Assembly (NCBI GenBank): GCA_902801255.1
Contig: CADCHO010000019.1
Span: 1 to 60,022, forward strand
DNA: 60,022 nt
Direction: 5' to 3'
Source of the DNA: an uncultured Eubacteriales bacterium
GTDB taxonomy: Bacteria; Bacillota; Clostridia; Peptostreptococcales; Anaerovoracaceae
In this document: one piece after another, positions 23,720 to 31,749 of the stretch
Numbering within the stretch: the stretch's first letter is position 1
How the letters are laid out: the number at the start of each line of letters is the position of its first letter
The notes under the pieces: generated by a model
Told to the model about the DNA's origin: nothing
Database searches by the model: none
What the model saw: only the letters and a program-made list of their open reading frames with translations
Program-made: the position numbers and the translations under genes

Positions 23720-25086
23720 CGTATACACACCTCACAGCCCAGGCCCTTCACCTGCACAAGCTCACGCATCTCTTTCCTTTCGAGGAAGGCCTCGCGCATA
23801 AGTCTGCAAGTTCTTGTGACTGCCTCATATCCTGTCATGCCTCCGCCTTCAACAACGTTGACGAAGTGGTCGGTCTCCTCAAAGGCAGCCGCTTTCTGCC
23901 CGATCGCCAGGATTTTTCCTTCTTCCTTTTCTTCAGCATTTGCTGTGCGGGCAAATCTCATACCAGGGTGCACCGTCGGATAGAACATAAGGTCCGGGTG
24001 TTCCTTCTGCAGACTTCCGAATGCCGCTTTGTCTCCGCCGGGAATGCCGTCTGCATACACCTTAGTGACATTTATCCCATGGTCGAGCAGCAGCTCCGCG
24101 AGCCCAAGCGGTCTCGGGCAAAATGTATAGTCGATGCTCACCGCTGTATCTCCGATAAGCCTTTTAGTCTCTTCCAGTTCTCTTTCGCATTCAGCTCTGA
24201 GCGCTGCGATCTCCTCACTGCTTCGAGGTTCAATACCAAGGACATCAGCAAGTCCCGCGAAAGTCGCATCGATCTCATCATAATCGAAGCTGAATTTAAG
24301 CGCGTAGTGGATCCCGCCGAGTCTTTCCGAAAGCATATCTCCGCCAGGCGCTGCGTCCGGATTGTACGAGACATAGACGCGACTCTCCGCCATCTGCTGG
24401 TATTCTTCGTAAGTTTTGCACGAAGTGATCTCATGCACCTTAAGGCCGGCACCTTTCAGGACCTTCATCAGGTCGCTGTCCTCATCGGTCGGAAGGTCAT
24501 TGCCGATGATCGCGACCGCCTTTGGATCTATCGTGCGCTCATGCAGGAGCATGTAGAGGCGCGACCTCATCAGCTGGTCCGGAGTCAGACCGCTCTTGCG
24601 CATGATAGGATTCATGTAGCAGTCTGTGAAGTCGATGTCCGGGAAGCGGCTCCTGAGCACAGAGTAAATCATATCGAGGTCGACACCCGTAAAGTGATGC
24701 ACGCAGCTCGTATACACGAGGACTGCAGGGGGGCGCTTCGGTAGCTTTTTGATTATGTCCGTCACGCCTTCTATCACAAGATCTTCCATATCTCCGTCGA
24801 GCAGGTTGTTCTCTCTGACTGCGACAGTAGAGAATCTGTCCATCGTACCCATCTCAGCGGCAGTCAGTACGACTCCGCGCAGGCAGCCCGCAGCGCACAC
24901 GAAGATTTCGTGTGCCTCCGGGATGAGCATCCCGGTGTGGACGATGTTCCACGTGCCGCGGGCCGGAGATGAATACTCCAGCCCCGACCTGAACGGTGCA
25001 GGGAAATTCGCGTCCGCGATCCTTACATGAGGGATCTCTTCGGCATTCAGCCTTTTACTTTGTGATCCATTGATTTTTTTTAGCAT
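23716..25086 (-). CDS. Nitrogenase component 1-like protein, alpha (NifD-like) subunit
   Basis: 456 aa. Three candidate cluster Cys: C64 and C68 (FVCAAGCLRG) and C128 (VYTSCVHHF). This differs in spacing from NifD but is consistent with a bridging [4Fe-4S] site shared with the NifK-like partner. The NifD FeMo-cofactor Cys/His pair is not recognisable. The C-terminus ends in GLGCEVCIR with two more Cys. It is translationally coupled to the downstream gene. Upstream lies a 380-nt region with paired TGCGCA palindromes and a small ORF. It resembles the nitrogenase-like reductases that act on tetrapyrroles (CfbD, BchN) or sulfur compounds (Mar) without clearly belonging to any of them. Confidence 0.85.
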   Translation of the reverse strand: MLKKINGSQSKRLNAEEIPHVRIADANFPAPFRSGLEYSSPARGTWNIVHTGMLIPEAHEIFVCAAGCLRGVVLTAAEMGTMDRFSTVAVRENNLLDGDMEDLVIEGVTDIIKKLPKRPPAVLVYTSCVHHFTGVDLDMIYSVLRSRFPDIDFTDCYMNPIMRKSGLTPDQLMRSRLYMLLHERTIDPKAVAIIGNDLPTDEDSDLMKVLKGAGLKVHEITSCKTYEEYQQMAESRVYVSYNPDAAPGGDMLSERLGGIHYALKFSFDYDEIDATFAGLADVLGIEPRSSEEIAALRAECERELEETKRLIGDTAVSIDYTFCPRPLGLAELLLDHGINVTKVYADGIPGGDKAAFGSLQKEHPDLMFYPTVHPGMRFARTANAEEKEEGKILAIGQKAAAFEETDHFVNVVEGGGMTGYEAVTRTCRLMREAFLERKEMRELVQVKGLGCEVCIR

Positions 25087-25468
25087 TTTACTGTCTTCTC
25101 TATTGTTAGGTTTCTCTCTTCCGGTAACTTAGCTTTGCTTCCGTCAGGTCTCCTCTTATGTACTGTATAGCTTTATGCCTTTTAAGCCCTTTTGACTTTA
25201 CTATTGGTTTGCACTCTTCTGCTGAAAAATAAAACCATGGTAAACTGCGCATCATATCCTTGATAATCAGGGCAAATGCGCAATAAACTCAAACTCAAGT
25301 TTACGATATATCCCTAGTTATCATTATTTAGACATTGTACCGGGCCCAATCACTCATTCACACCCCATTTGGGGCTGATCCAAGTGCTTTCCCTCTTATC
25401 TGTTCTCAACTATTGCGCATATGGCATTTTTATTTTTACCCTCGTGCGCATTTTTTTCTTTACTTTTT
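25087..25468 (-). other. 380-nt region between nifH-like and nifD-like genes
   Basis: AT-rich compared with its surroundings. It holds four TGCGCA palindromes, at 25246, 25277, 25414 and 25445. They form two pairs, each with 31-bp spacing. Two of them are extended inverted copies of ATGCGCAATA. A CCCC-ATTT-GGGG hairpin lies near 25363-25374, and a 49-aa ORF is annotated separately. The region probably contains regulatory sites and possibly a promoter for the nifD-like genes, but no convincing -35/-10 pair stands out. Confidence 0.5.
25106..25255 (-). CDS. Possible 49-aa basic small protein
   Basis: An ORF of 49 codons begins MMRSLPWFYFSAEEC and continues with a Lys/Arg-rich helix-like part ending SYRKRET. 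AAGGA lies just 2-5 nt before the two start codons, which is too close to be ideal. It sits between the NifH-like and NifD-like genes, 19 nt before the latter. I do not recognise it. It could be a small accessory or regulatory protein, a remnant, or chance. One TGCGCA palindrome overlaps its start. Confidence 0.3.
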   Translation of the reverse strand: MMRSLPWFYFSAEECKPIVKSKGLKRHKAIQYIRGDLTEAKLSYRKRET

Positions 25469-26239
25469 TCAGCATAGTCTCATTCCCGAATTGCAAATCT
25501 CAAGCAGCTTCTTTGCCAGCTTGCGGTATTCATCTGCCATCTCGCTGTCAGGGAAAGCCTCTATGACCGTCTTTCCCAGATCCTCAGCATCAGTGACCGT
25601 TTCACTGCGGCTCAGCTCGCCAATTACCTCTGAATGAATGTCGGAAGCGAGCTCAGCTACTTTGGCGTCTTCATCGCGGACATTCCTGCGGTTGAGGATG
25701 ATGCCGCCGAGTGAAGCGTAACCTCTGTCCCTGAACCCGTCGAGCGCGACGGCGATATTCGCGGCAGCATGAATGGCCATATTCTCCCCGGAGGTGATAA
25801 CAAACACCTTATCGGCATAGCCTCCGCGCATAGGCATCGAAAATCCGCCGCAGACTACGTCGCCAAGCACGTCGTAGATAACGACGTCAGGTTTGAACGT
25901 CTCGTAGGCACCCTTCTCTTTGAGCTTGTCAAGAGCCGCTATTATTCCGCGTCCTGCGCATCCGAGGCCGGGAGTAGGTCCGCCCGCCTCCACACAGATC
26001 ACGCCGCCGTAGCCCTCCTTTACCATGTCGGATAATTCGAAGGCATTCTTGCGTTCCCTTACGAGATCAAGCACAGTTGTCATATCTCCCTGGCCATGGA
26101 GGCTCGAAGTCGAGTCCGCCTTAGGGTCGCATCCTATCTGCATGACCTTGTAGCCCATGTCCGCGAGAGCCGCCGACACGTTCGACACCGTTGTCGATTT
26201 GCCGATGCCGCCTTTTCCGTATACTGCGATTTTAATCAT
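25469..26239 (-). CDS. NifH-like iron-sulfur ATPase (reductase component)
   Basis: 256 aa. P-loop GKGGIGKST (9-17), switch Cys37-Asp38-Pro39 (GCDPKADST), and the two [4Fe-4S] ligands Cys94 (GLGCAGRG) and Cys130 (VVCGGFSMP), shared with NifH, BchL and CfbC. It dimerises around one cluster and delivers electrons, with ATP hydrolysis, to the NifD/K-like partner. It is somewhat shorter than NifH (about 275-295 aa). It lies 42 nt after the ABC ATPase gene, with AGGAAAGG upstream. The arrangement transporter-nifH-nifD-nifK-binding protein supports reduction of an imported compound (inference). Confidence 0.92.
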   Translation of the reverse strand: MIKIAVYGKGGIGKSTTVSNVSAALADMGYKVMQIGCDPKADSTSSLHGQGDMTTVLDLVRERKNAFELSDMVKEGYGGVICVEAGGPTPGLGCAGRGIIAALDKLKEKGAYETFKPDVVIYDVLGDVVCGGFSMPMRGGYADKVFVITSGENMAIHAAANIAVALDGFRDRGYASLGGIILNRRNVRDEDAKVAELASDIHSEVIGELSRSETVTDAEDLGKTVIEAFPDSEMADEYRKLAKKLLEICNSGMRLC

Positions 26240-26281
26240 TTTGTTACCTTTCCTGTATCCGCCGGGTCCGTCCGCGCGGTT

Positions 26282-27352
26282 CTATTCATATGTGGTTTTA
26301 ACGCTGATGTCCGGGATTAGTCCCAGTCTGTGCGACAGAGCCTCGATGTCCGATGCGGGGCCTTCGAGCATCACGCTTATTATGTATTTTTCAGATCTCC
26401 TGTGAGGCAGGCCCATCCTGCCGATCAGCAGATGATTGTATTCCCTGAATGCTTTGTTTATAAGATCTGCTCTATCGTTGCTCCGCATTATAACGGTTAT
26501 GGACGCGAGTATCGTTTCATCTTTGTCCGATACCGGTATTTCCTGTTGCTTAGCCTGATCCTCACCGCTTATGCCGACAGCCACGACGTTCTTCATTATG
26601 TTGTGCGGTGTCTCCACCTCACCTATTAATGCATCGACTCCGAACGCCCGGCGGATATTTTCTTCGGTCACCACACTTGTAGTATCCCCGAAGATGCTTC
26701 TTCCGTCCTTGGAAAGCATCAGTGCCTTGCCCGCACGCTGAAGTGCATGAGCCGGGTAATGTGTGTTGAATATGCAGGCAACGCCCTCTGCCGCCAGAGC
26801 CGTCATCGCGTCGAGAACGATGAGCTGGTTTTTGAAGTCGAGGTTGGATTCCGGCTCATCGAGAACCAGGATCTCCGGTTCGGCAGCCATTGCACGCGCT
26901 ATCAGCACCATCTGCAGTTCGCCGCCGCTTATCGCGTAGCACGGTTTATCGGCAAGATGCGAAATGCCGAGTCTGTCCATCACGCGTTCCGCCACCTTCA
27001 TGTCTTCACCGGACGGAGCCGAGAAAGCTCCGATACGGCTGCTTCGCCCGAGCAGCACGGTCTGGAATGCCGTATAAGATACTGCCGCAGACCTTGCCTG
27101 AGGCACGTATGCCATCCTGCGCCAGAGCTTTGATGCGGGTATGCTTCGAATATCTTCACCGTCCAGAAGGCTCCTGCCGCTCTGCCAGTGGAGCATGTCC
27201 ATCATGCATCTGAGCAGTGTCGTTTTTCCTGCCCCGTTCGGTCCGAGCACAGCAAGTATCTCTCCCGGCTCAACCTCTATATTTATATCTTTAAGTATCT
27301 GCGGTCCGTTCTTGTATGCGAAGCTGCCGCTTTCTATTCTGAGCAGACTCAT
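26282..27352 (-). CDS. FecE/BtuD-type ABC ATPase with fused TM1266-like C-terminal domain
   Basis: 356 aa. The ABC domain (1-245) has Walker A GPNGAGKTT (about 37-45), signature ISGGE (141-145) and Walker B ILVLDEPES (161-169). Residues about 282-356 form an extra domain closely resembling the stand-alone TM1266-family regulator encoded at 28567-28812. Both share the IGRMG(L/I)P motif, and both have a predicted beta-alpha-beta ACT/NikR-C-like pattern. The linker is polar (about 262-281). I chose the start at 27352 because it overlaps the permease stop by 4 nt (ATGA); the frame is open further upstream only as a shadow of the permease gene. The extra domain may sense a ligand and gate transport (inference). 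Confidence 0.9.
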   Translation of the reverse strand: MSLLRIESGSFAYKNGPQILKDINIEVEPGEILAVLGPNGAGKTTLLRCMMDMLHWQSGRSLLDGEDIRSIPASKLWRRMAYVPQARSAAVSYTAFQTVLLGRSSRIGAFSAPSGEDMKVAERVMDRLGISHLADKPCYAISGGELQMVLIARAMAAEPEILVLDEPESNLDFKNQLIVLDAMTALAAEGVACIFNTHYPAHALQRAGKALMLSKDGRSIFGDTTSVVTEENIRRAFGVDALIGEVETPHNIMKNVVAVGISGEDQAKQQEIPVSDKDETILASITVIMRSNDRADLINKAFREYNHLLIGRMGLPHRRSEKYIISVMLEGPASDIEALSHRLGLIPDISVKTTYE

Positions 27353-28422
27353 ATGCGCCAGCCTCCGCTTCTTCTCATCAGGATTATAAAGAACGGCGCG
27401 CCTATCATGGCAGTCAGTATCGATACGGGAATCTCCGCCGCAGAAATGCTGCGCGCCATGGTGTCTACGATTATCATGAATACGGCTCCGAAGCTTACGG
27501 ATGCCGGTACTATCGAAAGGTGATTGTTGCCGAATAACATGCGGCACATGTGAGGGATCAGAAGCCCGACCCATCCTACCTGTCCGCACATCGTTACGCA
27601 GGATGCCGTGACAGCGGTCGCCGCAACAACGGTGATTCCTCTGAGCAGCCTGATATTGACGCCCGATGCCTTTGCTTCATCATCGGAAAGAGGCAGCAGG
27701 TTCATGCGCCATCTGATGAGCATGAAGAGTACCACTCCTGCGACTATGACAGGAGCACCAAGTGAGAGCGTGCGATAGTTTGCCTTGTCGAGGCCTCCCA
27801 TAAGCCAATATGTGATAGCCGGGAGCTGTGATTCAGCATCCGCTGCGAACTTGACGAAGGATATGAGCGCGGAGAACAGCGATCCTATCATAATGCCTGA
27901 GAGCACTATGTAACTGAGTCCTCCTCTGTCCTTGCCCGAACCCGCAAGCCATGTGAGAGCTACAGCAAAGCTGCCCATTGCCAGACCCATCAGCTGTATC
28001 CCGATCAGATCAAATCCGAGCAGTATCCCGAGCGCGGCGCCAAAAGCCGCGCCGCTTGCCACGCCAAGAGTATCCGGTGTAGCGAGAGGATTTGCGAAAA
28101 GGCTCTGGAACGCACAGCCCGAGACTGAAAGCCCTGCTCCGACCAGGCAAGCCAGTATGATGCGAGGCAGCCTCAGCTGCATGACCGTCTTTTCAATTAG
28201 CTCGCTTTCCGCATGCTTACCGGCCAGTGCAGCGCGGAGCACGTCAAATACCTCGCCCGGTGAGATAGACATACGTCCGATCCCAAGGGCGATGATGGCT
28301 GCTATAAACGGCAGCACAATAAGTATTAATATCCATACGGCTCCAAGCCTTCCGTCCCTTCTGAGGCTCATCTGCTTGTTCTGCTTCCTGCTAATTATCC
28401 TGTTTACGGTGACTCTGCCCAA
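27349..28422 (-). CDS. FecCD-type ABC transporter permease
   Basis: Up to 357 aa with about nine to ten membrane helices. It has the FecCD/BtuC landmarks LRLPRIILACLVGAGLSVSGCAFQ, FANPLATPDTLGVASGAAFG and VGLLIPHMCRML near the C-terminus, where it contacts the ATPase. The frame opens with TTG at 28422, directly behind a terminator-like hairpin. An ATG at 28371 is the alternative start and would leave a 51-nt space, though without a close ribosome binding site. It should dimerise and work with the fused ATPase and the lipoprotein at 21243-22409 to import a chelate. Confidence 0.9.
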   Translation of the reverse strand: MGRVTVNRIISRKQNKQMSLRRDGRLGAVWILILIVLPFIAAIIALGIGRMSISPGEVFDVLRAALAGKHAESELIEKTVMQLRLPRIILACLVGAGLSVSGCAFQSLFANPLATPDTLGVASGAAFGAALGILLGFDLIGIQLMGLAMGSFAVALTWLAGSGKDRGGLSYIVLSGIMIGSLFSALISFVKFAADAESQLPAITYWLMGGLDKANYRTLSLGAPVIVAGVVLFMLIRWRMNLLPLSDDEAKASGVNIRLLRGITVVAATAVTASCVTMCGQVGWVGLLIPHMCRMLFGNNHLSIVPASVSFGAVFMIIVDTMARSISAAEIPVSILTAMIGAPFFIILMRRSGGWRI

Positions 28423-28431
28423 TAATCAAAA

Positions 28432-28459
28432 CAGCCCCGCTCCGTGTGAAGCAAGGCTG
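28432..28459 (-). terminator. Terminator/attenuator directly upstream of permease gene
   Basis: On the minus strand CAGCCTTGCTTC-ACAC-GGAGCGGGGCTG forms a 12-bp stem with several G-U pairs, followed by TTTTGATTATT. It lies 108 nt after the TM1266 stop and 2-60 nt before the permease start, depending on the start used. That location suits attenuation or a riboswitch platform better than simple termination. A perfect AGAGCGCTCT palindrome (28484-28493) lies in the same leader. Confidence 0.55.
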
Positions 28460-28566
28460 CATAAATCAAATCTCAGTACGCAAAGAGCGCTCTAATGAAT
28501 GATCACCTTCGCATCTTGCTTCGGCCTCAAACCCTGTTCATGGGATTTCGGCTTCAGGAGGATGTT

Positions 28567-28812
28567 TCAGACTTTGGCATAGGTCACCTTGGCATTGATA
28601 CCGTCGAGGCGTCCGAGCGCTCCGCTGAGTGAGTTGATCCTGTCCATCGGCGCGTCAATGGCTATGCTGATAATGTTTATCCCCTTCTCTTTGTAAGGGA
28701 TCCCCATGCGTCCGATAATATAACCGGAATATTCATGGAGCAGATCGTTCAGCATTTCCACTTTGTCTGACTGCGTGACGATAATGCTTATCACAGCGAC
28801 TCTGGTTTCCAT
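28567..28812 (-). CDS. TM1266-family putative iron-only hydrogenase system regulator
   Basis: 81 aa covering a single beta-alpha-beta domain of the TM1266 (TIGR03959-type) family, related in fold to NikR C-terminal and ACT domains. The YIIGRMGIP motif is at about 31-39. Family members sit in [FeFe]-hydrogenase maturation operons, but no hydE/F/G or hydrogenase gene is in this window. AGGAGA lies 7 nt before the ATG. A second copy of the domain is fused to the ABC ATPase 1.2 kb downstream. I infer sensing of a metal or its chelate. Confidence 0.85.
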   Translation of the reverse strand: METRVAVISIIVTQSDKVEMLNDLLHEYSGYIIGRMGIPYKEKGINIISIAIDAPMDRINSLSGALGRLDGINAKVTYAKV

Positions 28813-28857
28813 TGTTGATCTCCTGTTTTTTAATTGTAAAGTGATTTTAGCACAACA

Positions 28858-30099
28858 TCAGTCGTGCGGCAATCTCCGGTGGTCCTCTACTTTATCGATG
28901 CTGAGGAACACAACGGCAGCTCCGGCAGCCGTCACAAGGGCTGATATGAAAGTAAGTACCTTTGCCCCGGAAGCATCGAGTATCCATCCTCCTGCAAAGC
29001 TTGCGATGATAGTAGAGAAGGTAAACATCATCGTGAAGAGAGACTGTCCCTTGACCGCCTCTCCCGGGCTCATGATCTCGTTAATGAAATAAACCATGGC
29101 AGGCATCAGAAGCGCGAATGCCACAAGCTGGAATGCCTGTGTGGCAAAGAGCACTCCTACCGAACCCGCGAGCCAGCAGACCACGATCTTCCCGGTGAAT
29201 CCGATAGATGCGATCTTTATGAGCGTGCGGCTCCGGAAGTGTTTCTTTATCTGCCCGATGAAGATCATTGTAGGCATCTCCAGGAGGGCCATCAGAGAAA
29301 GGATCCTTCCTGTCTGCTCGGTAGTGCCTCCTACTCCGTCTGCTATCTGCGGCATGTAATTGGTGAGAATGGCGTTGCTGAAGAGCAGCCCTGAAACACC
29401 AAGATTCATTATGAAGAAGTATTTATTGCGCCTGATGAACGCCTTGAGGTCTATCCTTTCGTCATCATCTGTGTTCGTTGCAGCCGGTCTTCCGCCGGTA
29501 TGCTCAGCGATCTCAATATCGTTTGCCTGCTTTATTTTTGTAAAGCTGTACTTTGTAAGGAATAGCAGCGCTATCAACAGTATGCATGCCGCCTCCGTAC
29601 ATACCGGAACCGACATCTCACCCCTTTTCTCTACCAGAGTTCCGAGCACCGCCACTATGGCGGAAAATCCCAGTGAGCCTCCGGCTCTTCCTATTCCGAA
29701 GTTTACATTTGTACCGCATTCGCTGAGCCTGAAGGAAAGCGTATTAAGAAGCGGCTGAAGCAGAGCGTGTATCGCCAGAACAGCCGCGATAGCCGCAGCC
29801 AGCATGAATGATCTTCCTGCAAAAACGAAATATCCCACACAGATCAGCATCATGAGAAAAGTCATCCATACCGAGGCATCGATTATCTTTATCCCTTTTG
29901 CTCTGTCCATGTGGTCGGCAACAAAAGGCTGCAGTCCAAGCGCCAGCAGGTTTGCCGCAGCCAGCGTTATGCCTATGTGCATATTGTCATAGCCTTTTGC
30001 GAGCATAAAAACCGAGGCAAAACTGCCTGTGATACCGTAGATCATCCAGTATGCCCCGAGTGTTGATGCGTATTCTATATTAAGTTTTAATGATTTCAA
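28858..30099 (-). CDS. MFS transporter
   Basis: 413 aa with twelve predicted membrane helices and a central hydrophilic loop (about 190-220). It is of the MFS_1-like/nucleoside-lactose permease type, with motif-A-like DHMDRAKG between helices 2 and 3. The substrate cannot be read from sequence. It lies between the ATC-hydrolase-family gene (23 nt) and the TM1266 gene (45 nt), so it may export or import the small molecule those enzymes handle. Confidence 0.85.
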   Translation of the reverse strand: MKSLKLNIEYASTLGAYWMIYGITGSFASVFMLAKGYDNMHIGITLAAANLLALGLQPFVADHMDRAKGIKIIDASVWMTFLMMLICVGYFVFAGRSFMLAAAIAAVLAIHALLQPLLNTLSFRLSECGTNVNFGIGRAGGSLGFSAIVAVLGTLVEKRGEMSVPVCTEAACILLIALLFLTKYSFTKIKQANDIEIAEHTGGRPAATNTDDDERIDLKAFIRRNKYFFIMNLGVSGLLFSNAILTNYMPQIADGVGGTTEQTGRILSLMALLEMPTMIFIGQIKKHFRSRTLIKIASIGFTGKIVVCWLAGSVGVLFATQAFQLVAFALLMPAMVYFINEIMSPGEAVKGQSLFTMMFTFSTIIASFAGGWILDASGAKVLTFISALVTAAGAAVVFLSIDKVEDHRRLPHD

Positions 30100-30121
30100 T
30101 TCTGCTTATATCTCCTGTCTG

Positions 30122-30814
30122 TCAGAATTCGTCCGGTGAGAACTCCAGCAGGCAATCATACGCTTCCTGACCAAAAAGTGCAATATAGTCGGCAACAGCT
30201 CTGTCGATTATTTCCTTTGCGTCTTCAGGGAAGTGCTTGCACAGCTCGTCAGCAACAGAGCAGTAAATGTGAGCTGTATGGAAGTTGAAGTCTCTCATAG
30301 CACTTGTTCCGAGTTCAGCTTTCTTGTCAGCAACCATTTTGACTTCTTCTTCGCTGAGAGGCTTGCCCCAGTCGAAGTCACAGCGATCTCCACCCCAGCT
30401 CATAGATGTAGAGATTGGAGTGCATACGGCTCCGCACCCAAAGCCATCGTATACGGCCGCATCCACATTTACACAGTACTCGCGTCCGTACTCAAGGATG
30501 TCGTTCTTCTTCCATGCTTCGCACCATGCGCACTTTGCGATATACGTCTGGTAGGTAGGCTCTGAGCGGAGCATGCCGAACTCCATCTGTCCGGCATAAT
30601 CAGGCTTCCACTCGCCATACGCCTGGTTTGTCCAGAGGTCGACAGGATCACCGGCCTTGCGTGCGCGCTCTGCCATCCTGGCACCGCGCTCTTTTCCATA
30701 ACGGATCATCCCGTCCTGGATGGCCGCCCTGCCTTCTTCGCCTTTAGCCTCTATAGCTGCACGGCTGAGGAAAGCGAACATCATCGCCTGGTTTTCTATC
30801 TTAAGTTCTGCCAT
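30122..30814 (-). CDS. L-2-amino-thiazoline-4-carboxylic acid hydrolase family protein
   Basis: 230 aa matching the ATC hydrolase family (PF14196-type). Cys- and Trp-rich segments include KCAWCEAWKKNDILEYGREYC, followed by a DAAVYDGFGCG motif and a C-terminal His-containing DFNFHTAHIYCSVADE. The founding enzyme opens the thiazoline ring of ATC on the way to L-cysteine. Many relatives in anaerobes have unknown substrates. It is separated by only 2 nt from the thioredoxin-reductase-like gene, so the two are probably coupled. In this cluster it could open a thiazoline in an imported metallophore or process a sulfur compound (inference). Confidence 0.8.
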   Translation of the reverse strand: MAELKIENQAMMFAFLSRAAIEAKGEEGRAAIQDGMIRYGKERGARMAERARKAGDPVDLWTNQAYGEWKPDYAGQMEFGMLRSEPTYQTYIAKCAWCEAWKKNDILEYGREYCVNVDAAVYDGFGCGAVCTPISTSMSWGGDRCDFDWGKPLSEEEVKMVADKKAELGTSAMRDFNFHTAHIYCSVADELCKHFPEDAKEIIDRAVADYIALFGQEAYDCLLEFSPDEF

Positions 30815-30816
30815 TA

Positions 30817-31677
30817 TCAGCTCTCCTTTTCGATCTCGCTAAGGTGTTCAAGGATCGCGTGTGCCGCGACGTTGCCTTCACCCACCGCCTTCGCGATCTG
30901 ATACGGCCTGCCAGTGCAGTCGCCCGCAGCGTAGCATCCTTTGAAATTAGTCTCCTGGCTGCGGCCCACCTTTATATGCGCGCCGTCCATCTCGAGCCCC
31001 GGAAGCACCGTCGACGGCGCGATGGCAGGCCTCAGAATGAAAATGCCATCCACATCGATCTTAGTTCCGTCCGTAAGCTCTATTGAATCACACTTCATGC
31101 CGCCGTCAAGCTTCTTTACCGGAAGCTTCAGGATCTCAGCATTCTCCGCATCGGTCTTATAGCCGAAACTTGTGTAAATGTACAGCTTGCCGCATGTCTC
31201 TTCAAGATACTTTATGTCGTGCTCCATGCGCTCGTCCGTGCAGTAAACGGCAGCAGTCTTTCCTTTGTAGAGAAATCCGTCGCATGTAGCGCAGTAGCTC
31301 ACGCCTGCACCGAGAAGCCTGGCTTCGTTCTCCATGCCTTTAGCAGCTGCGATGCCCGTAGAGAGCAGCACTGTACGCGCTTCAAACATCTCGTTGTCTG
31401 CGAGTATCATGTAGCTGCCGCCCATATCGGCAATGTTGGTAACACGTTTGTCGACAGACTCGAGCCCAAGCTCTTCAGCCTGATCGCGGAACTTCTTATT
31501 CAGTTCCGGACCCGAAACCATAGGCACACCCGGATAGTTAGCTATCTTTTCAGACTTACCTACCTTGTCGCTCAGCTCATTCGAGCCGAACCAGATTATA
31601 TCCTTGTTGTGCAGCTTCAGAGTAAGTGCTGCAGAAAGGCCCGCAGGCCCAGTCCCTATAATTGCTACATCAAACAT
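30817..31677 (-). CDS. Thioredoxin-reductase-like FAD/NAD(P) oxidoreductase
   Basis: 286 aa. FAD-binding GTGPAGLSAA at the N-terminus, redox-active CATC (YCATCDGF) near residue 134, and the FAD-closing motif GCYAAGDCTGRPYQIAKAVGEG near the C-terminus, all as in TrxB. The NAD(P)-binding middle domain lacks a clear GxGxxA: the usual position reads KTAAVYCTDERMEHD. Its electron donor may therefore differ (for example ferredoxin, as in FFTR-type or other flavin thioredoxin reductases). I chose the start at 31677 because AAGGGG lies 5 nt upstream; an ATG at 31692 is in frame. No thioredoxin gene is adjacent. Confidence 0.85.
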   Translation of the reverse strand: MFDVAIIGTGPAGLSAALTLKLHNKDIIWFGSNELSDKVGKSEKIANYPGVPMVSGPELNKKFRDQAEELGLESVDKRVTNIADMGGSYMILADNEMFEARTVLLSTGIAAAKGMENEARLLGAGVSYCATCDGFLYKGKTAAVYCTDERMEHDIKYLEETCGKLYIYTSFGYKTDAENAEILKLPVKKLDGGMKCDSIELTDGTKIDVDGIFILRPAIAPSTVLPGLEMDGAHIKVGRSQETNFKGCYAAGDCTGRPYQIAKAVGEGNVAAHAILEHLSEIEKES

Positions 31678-31749
31678 AGTTACCCCTTTCATAATCAGTG
31701 TAAAGAAGCCTCAAAAGTTCCTCGCTCGGAGCTTTTTGAGCCTTTTCTA

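Noticed and set aside
27353-27589. N-terminal extension of the ABC ATPase by 79 residues
   Set aside because: The extra stretch lies inside the permease gene in another frame. The ATGA overlap at 27349-27352 gives a standard start.
28460-28566. TPP or cobalamin riboswitch upstream of the permease gene
   Set aside because: A CTGAGA occurs but without the rest of the TPP core, and no B12 box (GCCACTG) is found. Only a terminator-like hairpin and weak pairing are seen.
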